Below are positions 1 through 9,160 of a stretch of 32,753 bases of DNA, piece after piece. The notes below the pieces were generated by a model, which worked only from the letters and a program-made list of their open reading frames with translations, was not told the DNA's origin and ran no database searches. Position 1 is the first letter of the stretch. Each line of letters starts with the position of its first letter. The DNA comes from an uncultured Bacteroidota bacterium. Its GTDB lineage: Bacteria > Bacteroidota > Bacteroidia > Bacteroidales > P3. A program made the translations under genes and the position numbers. The stretch is from assembly GCA_902784865.1 (NCBI GenBank), contig CACZWL010000023.1:1-32753 (forward strand), given 5' to 3'.

Positions 1-57
1 TGAATCTACGCCCAAGAAAACTTTTGAACTTCTCCTCCCCGAAACAAAAATTCTTCC

Positions 58-65
58 TATCTTTG
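58..65 (+). promoter_or_regulatory. Isolated -7 promoter-like box
   Basis: TATCTTTG matches the Bacteroidetes -7 consensus TAnnTTTG exactly. No TTTG-type -33 element lies at the usual 19-21 bp spacing. It points into the 3' end of the giant convergent gene, where I see no plus-strand gene. It may be chance or the source of an antisense transcript. Confidence 0.2.
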
Positions 66-94
66 CACAACGGTGTTGCACTTGATTGTTGAGT

Positions 95-3000
95 CTACGG
101 AGTTGCGTTGCCTTTCACTATGCCCACGTTGTCGACGGCGATGGGAGGCTGGCTGCCGCCGCTGGCGTCGTTGCGCCAGAAGAAAACCAGATAGTAGGTG
201 CCTGCCGTCGCCACGTTGAAAGTATACGTGTAGGTATTCCAAGCGGTTGTAAGATTCAGTTTCTGATCGGCCGACATCAACTTCTGCCAGTCCGTGGGGG
301 ATGAATTGTAATTTGGATAGGTCGAGGGTGGAATGGCGCTATTGGCAGGGCATAGGTAGACGCAGAGGAAGTCATAAGTGGATTCGCCATAGCCCTTCCA
401 GTCGAATGAAATCGTGTGGCTCCCAGCGGTGAAAGTGACATCGCGGTAGGCATATACGTATGAGGCTGTGGAAATGGTGTAGTTGTTCGATGTGCCGTTG
501 TTATTTGAGATATACAAGCTTTTAGAACCACCCTTAAAGGCAGGGGTGGAACCATTGTAGGCGGTGCCAATGTTCCACTTGTTGGTGAATGTACCGTTGA
601 AGAATTGCCATTCGGCGTTTTCGGCGTTGTCCTCGAAGCCCGTGGAGTAGGGTATCGTGGCGACAGTGCGAGCCCGGAACTGTGCGGTGTAGGTGGCATT
701 GCCCGCAACGGTGACGGTGCGGGGATTGCTGGTGTTGCCGTCGTTCCATTGGACAAACGTGTGGTTTGGATTGGGTGTGGCCGTGAGGATGACCGTCGCG
801 CCATTGTAGTAGGTGCCGCCGCCCGAGACGGTGCCCATCGAGGTGTTGTCCGACGTGGCCGTGATTTGGTACGGGGTGTTGTAGGCGGCACGGATGGGCA
901 TACCGTAGTAACGATTAGTAGTAGTTGGGCTAGTACTACTATTGCTCACATACCGATGTTGGCCATAGTATGGAACGTTTGTACCAAGCGTGTTGGTCCA
1001 CGTAAGGAGGTTATTGCTGTTTGTTTTTGTAGTTGCATTCATGTAGCCGCCATAGGGAATGAAGATTGAGTTGCCGTTGGCGCGGCTGGTGATCCTCACA
1101 CCGGCTACACCATTCTCTGTGGTGTTGTAGGAGATGGTCACATACGAGGTATTGAACAGTTCAGCATACTGCGTGGGCGACGGGATATGGGCGCCGCCGC
1201 CTAACGCCTGGTAGGCTGCGTCGTCTGCGGGCTCCAGCTCGCGCCTGTCGTCGAGGATACCGTAGCCGCTATTGTAGTTGTACTTGGTGAGAGCGTATTG
1301 GCCGCTACCATGGGCGTAGGTGCCCCAGGTGTAGCTGGTCTTCGGCGCGGTCTCGCCCCAGGCGTAGTAGTCGCCCACATCTTCGGGGCTGGTGGCGCCG
1401 ACGTTGCAGTTGGCCCACTTGGTCTGGCTGGGCAGGCCGAGGTCGACCCACTCCATGCTGAACTCCTCGAAGGTGGCGGTCAGGTTGACGTTCTCGGTGG
1501 CGGTGAAGGTGCGCATGCGCTGGGTGCTGCCGTCGCTCCACTGCACGAACTTGTAGCCCGGGCGGGGGGTGGCGGTGATGGTGACCGTGGTGTTCTCGTA
1601 GTAGGTGCCTGCGCCGCTGACGGTGCCGTAGGCGTTGTTGTTCGAGGCCAGGTTGACGGTGTAGGTCGGGATAGCCTCAAACATGGCGGTAAAGGTGGTG
1701 TTTTGCGTCAGGCGTACGGTGCGGGGGTTGGTGGAGACGCCGTCGTTCCAGCCGATGAAGCGGTAGCCCTCGTTGGGGGTGGCACTGATGGTGGCCGACT
1801 CGGTCTCGAGGACGCTGGTAGCGCTCTGGGAGACGGTGCCCCATGCTGCGTTGTTGACTGACACGGTGAGCTGCCAGATGGGGATGGCCTCGAAGTAGGC
1901 GGTGTAGGTGGAGTTGGTGGAGAGGGCGATGGTGCGGGGGCTGGCGGTCTCGTTGTCGTTCCAGCGGCGCAGCAGGTAGCCGTCGTTGGGGGTGGCGCTG
2001 ATGCTGATGAGGTCGCCCTCATAGTAGGTGCCATCGCCGGACTGCGACACAGAGCCTGCCGAGCTGGGGCTGGCCACCAGGGTGAGGGTGTACTGTTGGC
2101 GCTGGACAAACTCGGCGGTGTAGGTGGCCGGGCCGGTCACCTTGACGTAGCGGGGGTTGTAGGTCACGCCGTCGCTCCACTGGACGAACTTGACGCCTTC
2201 GTTGGGCGAGGCGGTGAGTGCCACGGTGGTGCCGGGGGCATAGGAGCCGCCGCCGCTGACGGTGCCGAGGGAGCCGTTGTTGGCCGTGGCGGTGATGGCA
2301 TAAGAGGGGGTGGGCTCGAACTCGGCGGTGTAGGTGGCGTTCTCCTTGACGGAGATGGTGCGGGGGTTATGGGTGCTGCCATCCTGCCACTGCTTGAAGC
2401 TGTAGCCGGGGGCGGGCGTTGCCACGAGCTCGACATCCCTGTCGAGGGGGTAGGTGCCGCCGCCCGAGACGGAGCCCTGCGAGGCGTTGGCCGACTGGGC
2501 GGTGATAACGATGGCGCCGCCCTCGTCGCCGATGACGACGTGGGTGTTGCCGACGACCTTGGCGTCGTTGCCGCCGCCGTAGACGTTGCCATAGATGGAG
2601 CCGAAGCGGATGAGGACCTTGGTGGCATAGTCCTCGTCGGGGAGGCTGATGACGGCGGTGTTACCCTCGCCGCCGCCGAAGACATTCTTGTCCACACGTC
2701 CGGAGAGCATCTCGACGACGGGGGTGTAGTTGTCGGGGGCGACGCCGTAGGAGGCGTCGCGTCCGCCGCCGTAGACGTTGCCGCGGACGACGGGGTGCGG
2801 GGCGTCGGGGTCGGAGGTGGGGCTGCCGATGTTGACGCGGACCTTGCCCATGGGCTTGCCGCTGGCGTCGTTGCAGCCGTAGACGTTCTTCGTCACCTCG
2901 CCGCCAAGGAGGTTGACGGTGATGTCGCCGTAGGTGGAGGCGAAGAGGTTGTCGGGGCCGAAGCCGCCGCCGAAGACGTTGCCGTCGACGGTACCGGAGT

Positions 3001-6000
3001 AGATGTTGAGGAGGGTCTTCTTCTCGGTGTTGTAGCCGTATCCCTGGGCGGCGGCGGTGTCGATGTACAAGTGGCCGACAGCATATTTATTGACATTGTT
3101 GGAGGGGTTGTACCATCCAATGGTGTCGCGGCGGTAGCCGCCGGCATTGGTGGTGCCTTGCTGGCTGCCGCCGTAGACGTCGGCATGGAGGGTGGGGCCG
3201 GCGGTGCCGGCAGCGCCGATGTTGATGGTGACGTTGCCGAAGACGGCCGTCTCCTTGCCGAGGCCGCCGCCGCAGATGATGGCGGGGGTTTCGGGGGTGC
3301 CGACGGTGCCGCCGAGGAGGTTGATGTCGATGTCCTTTGTGATGTAGCCCCAGGTGTTGGAGCCGCCGAAGATGCCGCCCTTGATGTGGCCGTCGGTCAT
3401 GCGGATGTCCACCTCGCGGCCAAACTTGTTGTTGGCGCCGCCGAAGAGGCGTCCGCCGACGGTGCCGCCGAGGATGCGCATGGTGGCCTTACCCACGGAC
3501 CTGGAGGACTTGGTGGTGTCGTTTAAGCTCGTTGGACTTGCCGGGGTACCTAAGCCGCCCATGCGGTCTTGCTTGTCCCAGCGGTCTTCCTCGGGGGTGC
3601 CGGGGTTGTTGTAGCCGTAGTTGCCGCCGCCGTAGACGTCGCCTTCGACCTCGGCCTGGTCGGCGATGTAGACGAAGGAGCTGTCGACGCGACCCATACG
3701 GTTGTACTTATAGGCATTCATATTCCACTGGTGCTCGACTTCGGTCGAGTCGGCGCGGAGGTATATGGGACGGATGCCGCAGCCGGCGCCGAAGACGCAA
3801 CCGTCCTTCGAGCCGTTGATACCGCTATAGGTGTTGAAGGGGAGGCAGGTATCGCCGACGGTAGTGTGGCTGGTGTCGCCGGAGCCGACGTGCATATTGC
3901 CGCCGACATAGATCCAGGCGTTGCCGTAGTGGATACCCTCCCACTGCTGGGGCTGGGGGTCGGTGCCGTTGACGCCACCGGCAATCCAGGCGCGGACGGC
4001 GCCACCGGTGAGGATGAGCTGACGGCCGCCGCCGGAGGCGGTGTAGGTGTTGCCGCCGCCGAACATGGAGCCGGTGATGATACCGCCCTTCATGCGGATG
4101 GTGCTGACGTCGTTGTTGGTGGCAGAGGCGTCATGGTAAGGGTTCCAGGCGATGCCAGAAGCGGCCGATCTGTCCCTGCGCCAGCGGGTGACGTCGTTGG
4201 TGCGGTCCCAGGCGCCAGCCGAGACGCAGCAGTTGAGGAAGCCGCCCTCGATGAGCATGCGGCGCTTGCCGCGGTGGTTGTTGTTGTTGGAGGAGACGTT
4301 GTAGATCGACTTGGGGGACCAGTGCAGTTTGGAGCCTTCGCGCACAATGCCGTCGATCACTTTGCGACCCCAGCGCTTGCCGGAGCCGGTGCCGCCCTCT
4401 TCGTGGCCGATTTCGCGGTCGATAATCTCCTGGCCTACGAAGCCGCTCTTGAGGATCATGTCGCTATAGACGCTGTCCTTATGCTGGTTGTTCAGGTAGC
4501 CCGCGAAGCTCGACACACGGAAGGGGCGGTAGATTTTGGTCTTGGCGTACTTGTAGATTTCGTTGTAGAGCATGGAGTCGAGGGTCTGGTAGCCGCGGGC
4601 GGCATAGTCGGTGCCCAGGTCGCGCACCTGCTGGGCCTCGTCAGCGCGGTCGAAGTCGTTGCCCATGACAAAGCGCGCATAGTTGTCGGTGCCATTGTAG
4701 TTGACCGCCACCGTGCCCTGAGAACCTCCTGAACTCGTTGTGATATCGTTGCCTTCCTGGTCCTGGTAGTTGGCGTTCCATCCGTAGATGGTCATCACGC
4801 AGCCCACATAGCCGCTCTCGATTCGGATGGTGTAATCGAAATTGTTGCTTATATTGATGCCAGTGTTATTATTGGGCTTAGGGTAATTGTCACCGTTGAC
4901 ACTGGCGATACCGTTGTCGACGCCCTGCTTTAAAAGATTGCCGCTGGCGTTCATCTGGTAGTTGTCGTCGCTTCGCCTACTGCCGAAGAGTTTGTCTGTA
5001 TTGGAGCCATAATAGTTGTAGGGGATGACGCCGACGATGTAGTTGAAGATGCCCTTGTTGTCATCGAACATGGTCTCGAGGCCGCGGCCGAGGGTGAGGT
5101 TGCGCTGGCCGGCGCTGATGGAGCCCCACCAGGCGGCCAGGCTGCCGTCGAGGTTAAAGGCGTTGCGGGTGCCGCGCAGGCGGCTCATGGCGAGGTACTC
5201 GAAGCGGAGGTCGCTGCGAGGTGTGACCAGGCGGTTGTAGAGCAGGTCGCCATTGTAGGCGTGGTCGATATAGGTGGCGGTGCGGGTGACGCGCGCGGTG
5301 GTGCGTTCCTCCTTGACGGGGCCGTAGGCTGGCTCGACGCCGTCGAGGGTGCCGTTGGGGAAGACGGAGGTGAGGGTGACGGCGCGGTCGGCCGACTCGA
5401 TGCCTACCTTGGGCTTCTCTTGGCCTTGCAGGGGTCCTGCGAGGGTGACGCGGCCGTCGAGGACGAGGAAGTTGCGCTCGGTGCCCACCGAGTCGCGACG
5501 GCTGTCGGCGCCATAGGCGACGCTGGGCATGTTGCTGGCAGACCAGTAGCGGACGGCCGCCGGAGCCCAGAGGGCGGTGAACTCGACCTCCATGCCGGAC
5601 TCGCCGGCGGGGTCGAAGTAGAGCTTCTGGTCGGCGCGCACGAAGGCACCCACGGCCAGGGGCGAGCCGCCGGTGGGGGCGGTGTAGACGGTGCCGCCCA
5701 CCACGCGGTCGAGCCTCCACTTGTAGAAGCCGCGGAAGCAGGGGGCGCCGTTGTCGCTGGACATGGTGGCCCAGTCGTAGTTGGCGGCATTGTAGGCCGG
5801 GCGGCGCGAGAAGGGGTTGAAGATGGTCTGGTATTCGAGGCGGCCGGTGGCCTGGGTCTCGGCGGTCTTGCCGTCGACGCGCTCGAGGGTCTTAAAGTAC
5901 TCGAAGGTGTGGTAACGGCGCTCCTCTTGCGAGATGCCGACGCTGACATCGGCCGCAGTGGTGCTGACGGTGAATTCCGACGGCACGACGGGGACATAGG

Positions 6001-7696
6001 CCGAGGTGCTGCTCAGGTCGGAGTTGAAGGTGACGTTGCTCGACATGTTGTTGGTGCCGTAGCCGCGGTAGACGATGCGCACGTCGGCGGGGTTGAGCGA
6101 GCGGAGGGGCTTGTCGACGGCCGTGGTGTAGATGCTCCAGTCGTGGGGCTCCATGTCGTTGAGGACCACGGTGCCGGTCTCGGCATAGAGGCCGCTGGCG
6201 GGTGCCGACGAGAAGTCGGCCAGGTAGACGGTGAGCACGGCGCTCCATTCGCTGGGGTCGCTGCCGCAATGCGCGCGTACGCGAGCATAATATAATGTGC
6301 CCACCGTGAGGTCGGTGAAGTAGACGCTGCCGGTGCTGACGGTGGCGGTGCGGGTGATGGTGGAGAAGTCGGGCTCGGTGGAGAGCTGCACTTCATACTG
6401 GCTGGCGGTGCCGTACCACTGGAGGGTGACGCTCTCCTCGACGATGCTCTGTATGGCGAGTTCTGTGGGCGTCGGGCAGGCGGTGCGGAAGTCCACGGAG
6501 GCCCAGTCGGAATAGACACCTGTGGCGCAGATGCCACGCACCGTGGCGGTGTGGTCGGTATTGGGGGCGAGACCCGTGAAAGCACGGGTGGGAGAGGTGA
6601 CGGTCACGGGGCTGCCGCCGTCGAGGGCGACCTGCCACTGGGTGGCCGAGCCCGTCTCGGTCCAAAAGATGGAGGCCGAGGTGTAGTCGGCGTCGGCACG
6701 GAGGTCGCTCACGGAGGGGCAGCTGGTGGTGGTGAAGGTGATGGATGCGGGCTGGCTGTCATCCTCGTTGCAGACCGAGACCACGGAGACGGTGTGCTCC
6801 GTGCCGGGGGTGAGGCCCGTCAAGGTGTAGGAGGTCGAGCTCACGGTCTGGGCGGCGCCGTCGTCGACGGTGACACGCCACTGGGTGGCCTCGTTGTTGT
6901 CGGTCCACGTAACGGTGGCCGAGGTGTAGTCGGCGGTGGCCGAGAGGTTGCTGACGGGGAGACAGCTGGCGAGGAGGGTCACCTCCAGGTCGTCGATGCT
7001 GGCATAGCGTGCGCCGCTGAGGGGGCAGATGTACTGGATGGCTATGCGGGTGGCGTTGGAGGGGGCATCGGTGAGGTCCAGCTCGACCCATACGCCTGCC
7101 GATGACGCACTTTGAGACGAGGCGGAGAGAGTACCCAGGGGCACAAAACCGGCCATAACGTCGCGCCCTAAGCTGCCGTAGGTATAGTTGGTACCCGTAA
7201 CATAACCAACTTTAAATTGCACATCGCTGGATGTGCTAGTACTTGTGCGCAGCCAGAATTTGATGTGGAGGCTGCTTATGGGGTATTCCAGCTCCGGCAG
7301 CAGCAGAATGCCCGGGGAGGGATATTTCAGGTGACCCTGCCTGCCTGCAAAACTGAGGCTTCGCGTACTGCTAGAGGCGGGGTTGTAGTAAGCGTTAGTA
7401 GTGGTAGTTGTTACGTGAGGGGTGTAGCCGTGATCTGTATTCCCTGCGGCGTAGTTGTAGTAGCCACGCCACCCTTTTTCGTACAGGGATGAATTGGAGG
7501 AGGGGTGAAGTTTGGCTCCAGCGTTTTCGCCCATCGGGTTGGCGTTGTAGGGTGTTTCGTCCTCGAAATCCATCGAGAGGACCACGACCTGCGCCGAGGC
7601 CTGCGAGGCCAGCAGCAGTGCGGCCACGGCAGGCAGTATCAATTTCGTTTGGCTCAGCCACGCGGCTACGCTCTTGTAAAGTTTACTGGTTCTCAT
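95..7696 (-). CDS. Giant exported multi-domain repeat protein (adhesin-like)
   Basis: A 2533-residue protein with a signal peptide (hydrophobic run ending ASQASA-Q, cleavage near residue 35). Approximate domain order: jelly-roll/MAM-like region (36-240) ending in an 'IDDLEV' strand; three fibronectin type III domains, each opening with Cys-Leu/Pro (about 243-325, 326-405, 406-490); a large unassigned region (490-1190); a glycine-rich belt (about 1190-1730) with roughly eleven spaced motifs of the form (G/K)NV(F/Y)GGG; five InlB-type beta repeats (about 1733-2080), each with 'GTVSGGGxY ... ATPNxGYxFxxWxDG ... NPRT ... YTAxF'; a domain opening WVDLGLPSQTKWA (about 2080-2270), like those named Fibrobacter major paralogous domain; a sixth InlB-type repeat; and a second jelly-roll-like domain (2340-2533) ending 'IAVDNVGIV'. 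It is probably surface-exposed or secreted and adhesive. No typical T9SS C-terminal domain is visible at the end, so the export or anchoring route is unclear. The last part (about 100-1100) is visibly more AT-rich than the repeat core, suggesting mosaic origin. Confidence 0.85.
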   Translation of the reverse strand: MRTSKLYKSVAAWLSQTKLILPAVAALLLASQASAQVVVLSMDFEDETPYNANPMGENAGAKLHPSSNSSLYEKGWRGYYNYAAGNTDHGYTPHVTTTTTNAYYNPASSSTRSLSFAGRQGHLKYPSPGILLLPELEYPISSLHIKFWLRTSTSTSSDVQFKVGYVTGTNYTYGSLGRDVMAGFVPLGTLSASSQSASSAGVWVELDLTDAPSNATRIAIQYICPLSGARYASIDDLEVTLLASCLPVSNLSATADYTSATVTWTDNNEATQWRVTVDDGAAQTVSSTSYTLTGLTPGTEHTVSVVSVCNEDDSQPASITFTTTSCPSVSDLRADADYTSASIFWTETGSATQWQVALDGGSPVTVTSPTRAFTGLAPNTDHTATVRGICATGVYSDWASVDFRTACPTPTELAIQSIVEESVTLQWYGTASQYEVQLSTEPDFSTITRTATVSTGSVYFTDLTVGTLYYARVRAHCGSDPSEWSAVLTVYLADFSSAPASGLYAETGTVVLNDMEPHDWSIYTTAVDKPLRSLNPADVRIVYRGYGTNNMSSNVTFNSDLSSTSAYVPVVPSEFTVSTTAADVSVGISQEERRYHTFEYFKTLERVDGKTAETQATGRLEYQTIFNPFSRRPAYNAANYDWATMSSDNGAPCFRGFYKWRLDRVVGGTVYTAPTGGSPLAVGAFVRADQKLYFDPAGESGMEVEFTALWAPAAVRYWSASNMPSVAYGADSRRDSVGTERNFLVLDGRVTLAGPLQGQEKPKVGIESADRAVTLTSVFPNGTLDGVEPAYGPVKEERTTARVTRTATYIDHAYNGDLLYNRLVTPRSDLRFEYLAMSRLRGTRNAFNLDGSLAAWWGSISAGQRNLTLGRGLETMFDDNKGIFNYIVGVIPYNYYGSNTDKLFGSRRSDDNYQMNASGNLLKQGVDNGIASVNGDNYPKPNNNTGINISNNFDYTIRIESGYVGCVMTIYGWNANYQDQEGNDITTSSGGSQGTVAVNYNGTDNYARFVMGNDFDRADEAQQVRDLGTDYAARGYQTLDSMLYNEIYKYAKTKIYRPFRVSSFAGYLNNQHKDSVYSDMILKSGFVGQEIIDREIGHEEGGTGSGKRWGRKVIDGIVREGSKLHWSPKSIYNVSSNNNNHRGKRRMLIEGGFLNCCVSAGAWDRTNDVTRWRRDRSAASGIAWNPYHDASATNNDVSTIRMKGGIITGSMFGGGNTYTASGGGRQLILTGGAVRAWIAGGVNGTDPQPQQWEGIHYGNAWIYVGGNMHVGSGDTSHTTVGDTCLPFNTYSGINGSKDGCVFGAGCGIRPIYLRADSTEVEHQWNMNAYKYNRMGRVDSSFVYIADQAEVEGDVYGGGNYGYNNPGTPEEDRWDKQDRMGGLGTPASPTSLNDTTKSSRSVGKATMRILGGTVGGRLFGGANNKFGREVDIRMTDGHIKGGIFGGSNTWGYITKDIDINLLGGTVGTPETPAIICGGGLGKETAVFGNVTINIGAAGTAGPTLHADVYGGSQQGTTNAGGYRRDTIGWYNPSNNVNKYAVGHLYIDTAAAQGYGYNTEKKTLLNIYSGTVDGNVFGGGFGPDNLFASTYGDITVNLLGGEVTKNVYGCNDASGKPMGKVRVNIGSPTSDPDAPHPVVRGNVYGGGRDASYGVAPDNYTPVVEMLSGRVDKNVFGGGEGNTAVISLPDEDYATKVLIRFGSIYGNVYGGGNDAKVVGNTHVVIGDEGGAIVITAQSANASQGSVSGGGTYPLDRDVELVATPAPGYSFKQWQDGSTHNPRTISVKENATYTAEFEPTPSYAITATANNGSLGTVSGGGSYAPGTTVALTASPNEGVKFVQWSDGVTYNPRYVKVTGPATYTAEFVQRQQYTLTLVASPSSAGSVSQSGDGTYYEGDLISISATPNDGYLLRRWNDNETASPRTIALSTNSTYTAYFEAIPIWQLTVSVNNAAWGTVSQSATSVLETESATISATPNEGYRFIGWNDGVSTNPRTVRLTQNTTFTAMFEAIPTYTVNLASNNNAYGTVSGAGTYYENTTVTITATPRPGYKFVQWSDGSTQRMRTFTATENVNLTATFEEFSMEWVDLGLPSQTKWANCNVGATSPEDVGDYYAWGETAPKTSYTWGTYAHGSGQYALTKYNYNSGYGILDDRRELEPADDAAYQALGGGAHIPSPTQYAELFNTSYVTISYNTTENGVAGVRITSRANGNSIFIPYGGYMNATTKTNSNNLLTWTNTLGTNVPYYGQHRYVSNSSTSPTTTNRYYGMPIRAAYNTPYQITATSDNTSMGTVSGGGTYYNGATVILTATPNPNHTFVQWNDGNTSNPRTVTVAGNATYTAQFRARTVATIPYSTGFEDNAENAEWQFFNGTFTNKWNIGTAYNGSTPAFKGGSKSLYISNNNGTSNNYTISTASYVYAYRDVTFTAGSHTISFDWKGYGESTYDFLCVYLCPANSAIPPSTYPNYNSSPTDWQKLMSADQKLNLTTAWNTYTYTFNVATAGTYYLVFFWRNDASGGSQPPIAVDNVGIVKGNATP

Positions 7697-7866
7697 TGTT
7701 TTTTATTGCTATCTTTTGTTTTTCCTTTTTGATTGATTTGTTGTTCTCTTTGGCCGGTGCGTCAGCACAGGCGCACAAAAGCAGGGAACGGCATGGCCAC
7801 GGGGCATTTTGCGAGCCTTCAGCTAACGCTGCCCCCCCCCACTAAGCTACTGGTTTTCATTGTTTT
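7685..7866 (-). repeat. Direct repeat of the start-codon region
   Basis: ACTGGTTCTCATTGTTTT at 7685-7702 recurs with one mismatch at 7849-7866. On the minus strand both copies carry AAAACAATG followed by A(G/A)AACCAGT, so the start-codon context has been duplicated 164 bp upstream. The spacer contains the nine-G tract. Confidence 0.7.
7819..7860 (-). other. Upstream mini-ORF with nine-G tract in the giant gene's leader
   Basis: The first ATG downstream of the likely promoter opens a 13-codon ORF (MKTSSLVGGGSVS) whose start resembles that of the giant protein (MRTSKL). It contains a run of nine G on the minus strand (plus-strand C at 7832-7840). With eight G the reading frame would stay open past the giant gene's ATG and end just inside it. 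Translation of this ORF is inferred, not shown. Confidence 0.4.
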
Positions 7867-7906
7867 ATAGATATAGTTAAACAATTTTACACTTATAAAA
7901 TCTTGG

Positions 7907-7914
7907 CAAAAGTA
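7907..7914 (-). promoter_or_regulatory. Likely promoter (-7 box) of the giant repeat protein
   Basis: The minus strand reads TACTTTTG, an exact TAnnTTTG match, in an AT-rich region. I see no clear -33 TTTG at the usual spacing. Initiation here would give a leader of about 200 nt containing the upstream mini-ORF. Confidence 0.45.
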
Positions 7915-7920
7915 CGACAA

Positions 7921-8293
7921 TGGATTCACATGGAACGAATTTTGATTGTTAATAAATGTTAAACAAACACCGAATTAACACCTATTAACAATTCGCTTTT
8001 CAGACACTTTTCACATACCTACCATATACCTACCATTCACCTACCAGATGGCCTAAGAGCCTGAAAAACGGCCGATTAAATATAATACACTGCGCCACAG
8101 GCACTTGCAGAGGCCAAAACCCGTCATTTTGCCCATCGGGCCCCTTTTGCGAAACTCTCGGAAACAGGCCGCCAACTTTCTTAACAAAAGTTAAATTAAC
8201 AGTTTTTTAACAAATGACATCCCTCGGCAAGCGGGCGCGGCAGATTTTTTGCGGACGGCACAATAAAGCGCGGGCAAAGCCGTTTTAAGGAGC
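7921..8293. other. Intergenic region between divergent giant gene and folP
   Basis: AT-rich with several TTAAC/GTTAA words (7950-8000 and 8180-8212) and a GGTAGGT-type triple repeat near 8015-8050 (listed separately). I see no RNA gene and no exact TAnnTTTG box for folP. AAGGAG just before the folP start is a possible ribosome binding site. Confidence 0.4.
8013..8050 (-). repeat. Partial copy of dispersed intergenic repeat (GGTAGGT part)
   Basis: On the minus strand GGTAGGTG-ATGG-AGG-A-GGTAGG closely matches the right half of the intergenic repeat at 22015-22050, with about 26 of 32 positions alike by eye. The CCCCTTTTGCTCCCC half is absent here. Confidence 0.4.
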
Positions 8294-9160
8294 ATGAAAA
8301 CAATGGCACAGTTCACCCCCTTCGCAATCGGCGTGCGCGGGCGCGTCGTGGAGTTCCGCCGCCCGGCGGTGATGGGCATCCTCAACATCACGGACGACTC
8401 GTTCTACGACGGCGGCCGCTACCGCGAGCCCGCGGCCATGGTGGCGCAGGCGCAGCGGCTGCTGGCCGACGGGGCCGACATCATCGACGTCGGCGCCTCG
8501 TCGTCGCGACCCGGCGCCACCCTGCTGCCCCCCGACGAGGAGGCGCGGCGGCTGGCCGAGGCGGTGACCCTGCTGCGGCAGCAGCTGCCCGAGGCGCTGC
8601 TCTCCGTCGACACCTGCTACGCCATGCCGGCACGCGCCGCCATAGCCGCCGGGGCCGACATCATCAACGACATCAGCGGGGGGCAGTTCGAGGCTCCCGT
8701 CGACGGCATACCCCCCATCTTCGCGGCGGCGGCCGACCTGCAGGCGCCCTACATCCTGATGCACACCCGCGGCACCCCCGACCGCATGCAGCAACAGACG
8801 GGCTACGACGACATCGTCGACGAGCTGGCGCGCTACTTCTCGCAGCGCCTCGACCTGCTCTACCGCCTCGGCGTCAAGGACGTATGGCTCGACCCGGGCT
8901 TCGGCTTCGCCAAGAGCCTGGACGACAACTACGAGCTGCTGCGCCGCCTCGGCGAGCTCGCCACCCTCTTCCGCGAGCCGCTGCTGACGGCGCTGTCGCG
9001 CAAGAGCATGATATACAAGCGCTTGGGCACGACGCCCGAAGAGGCCCTCGACGGCACCACGGCCCTCGACGCCATAGCGCTCTTCCAAGGGTCGCGGCTG
9101 CTGCGCGTCCACGACCCCAAGCCCGCAAGAGAAACAATAAAACTGCTGTACAATGCCTGA
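8294..9160 (+). CDS. folP: Dihydropteroate synthase
   Basis: Joins the pterin diphosphate to p-aminobenzoate to give dihydropteroate in folate synthesis; cytoplasmic TIM barrel and the sulfonamide target. At 288 residues it has the usual length. Visible motifs: GILNITDDSFYDGG (pterin/diphosphate loop), DIIDVGASSSRPGA, SVDTCYA followed by AGADIINDISGG, the ILMHTRGTP segment, WLDPGFGFAKS, and SRKSM near the C-terminus. The ATG at 8294 follows AAGGAG closely; an in-frame ATG at 8303 gives better spacing and cannot be excluded. The next gene overlaps the end by 8 bp, so the two are probably co-transcribed, an order common in Bacteroidetes. Confidence 0.96.
   Translation: MKTMAQFTPFAIGVRGRVVEFRRPAVMGILNITDDSFYDGGRYREPAAMVAQAQRLLADGADIIDVGASSSRPGATLLPPDEEARRLAEAVTLLRQQLPEALLSVDTCYAMPARAAIAAGADIINDISGGQFEAPVDGIPPIFAAAADLQAPYILMHTRGTPDRMQQQTGYDDIVDELARYFSQRLDLLYRLGVKDVWLDPGFGFAKSLDDNYELLRRLGELATLFREPLLTALSRKSMIYKRLGTTPEEALDGTTALDAIALFQGSRLLRVHDPKPARETIKLLYNA

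Noticed and set aside
1733-2500. Repeats in the giant gene considered as a DNA tandem repeat
   Set aside because: The similarity is at protein level (InlB-type repeats of about 70 residues) with diverged DNA, so it belongs to the CDS.
1298-6295. Several long open frames on the plus strand opposite the giant gene
   Set aside because: They are Gly/Ala/Val-rich shadows expected from GC-rich repeat codons; no signal peptides, motifs or promoters support them.
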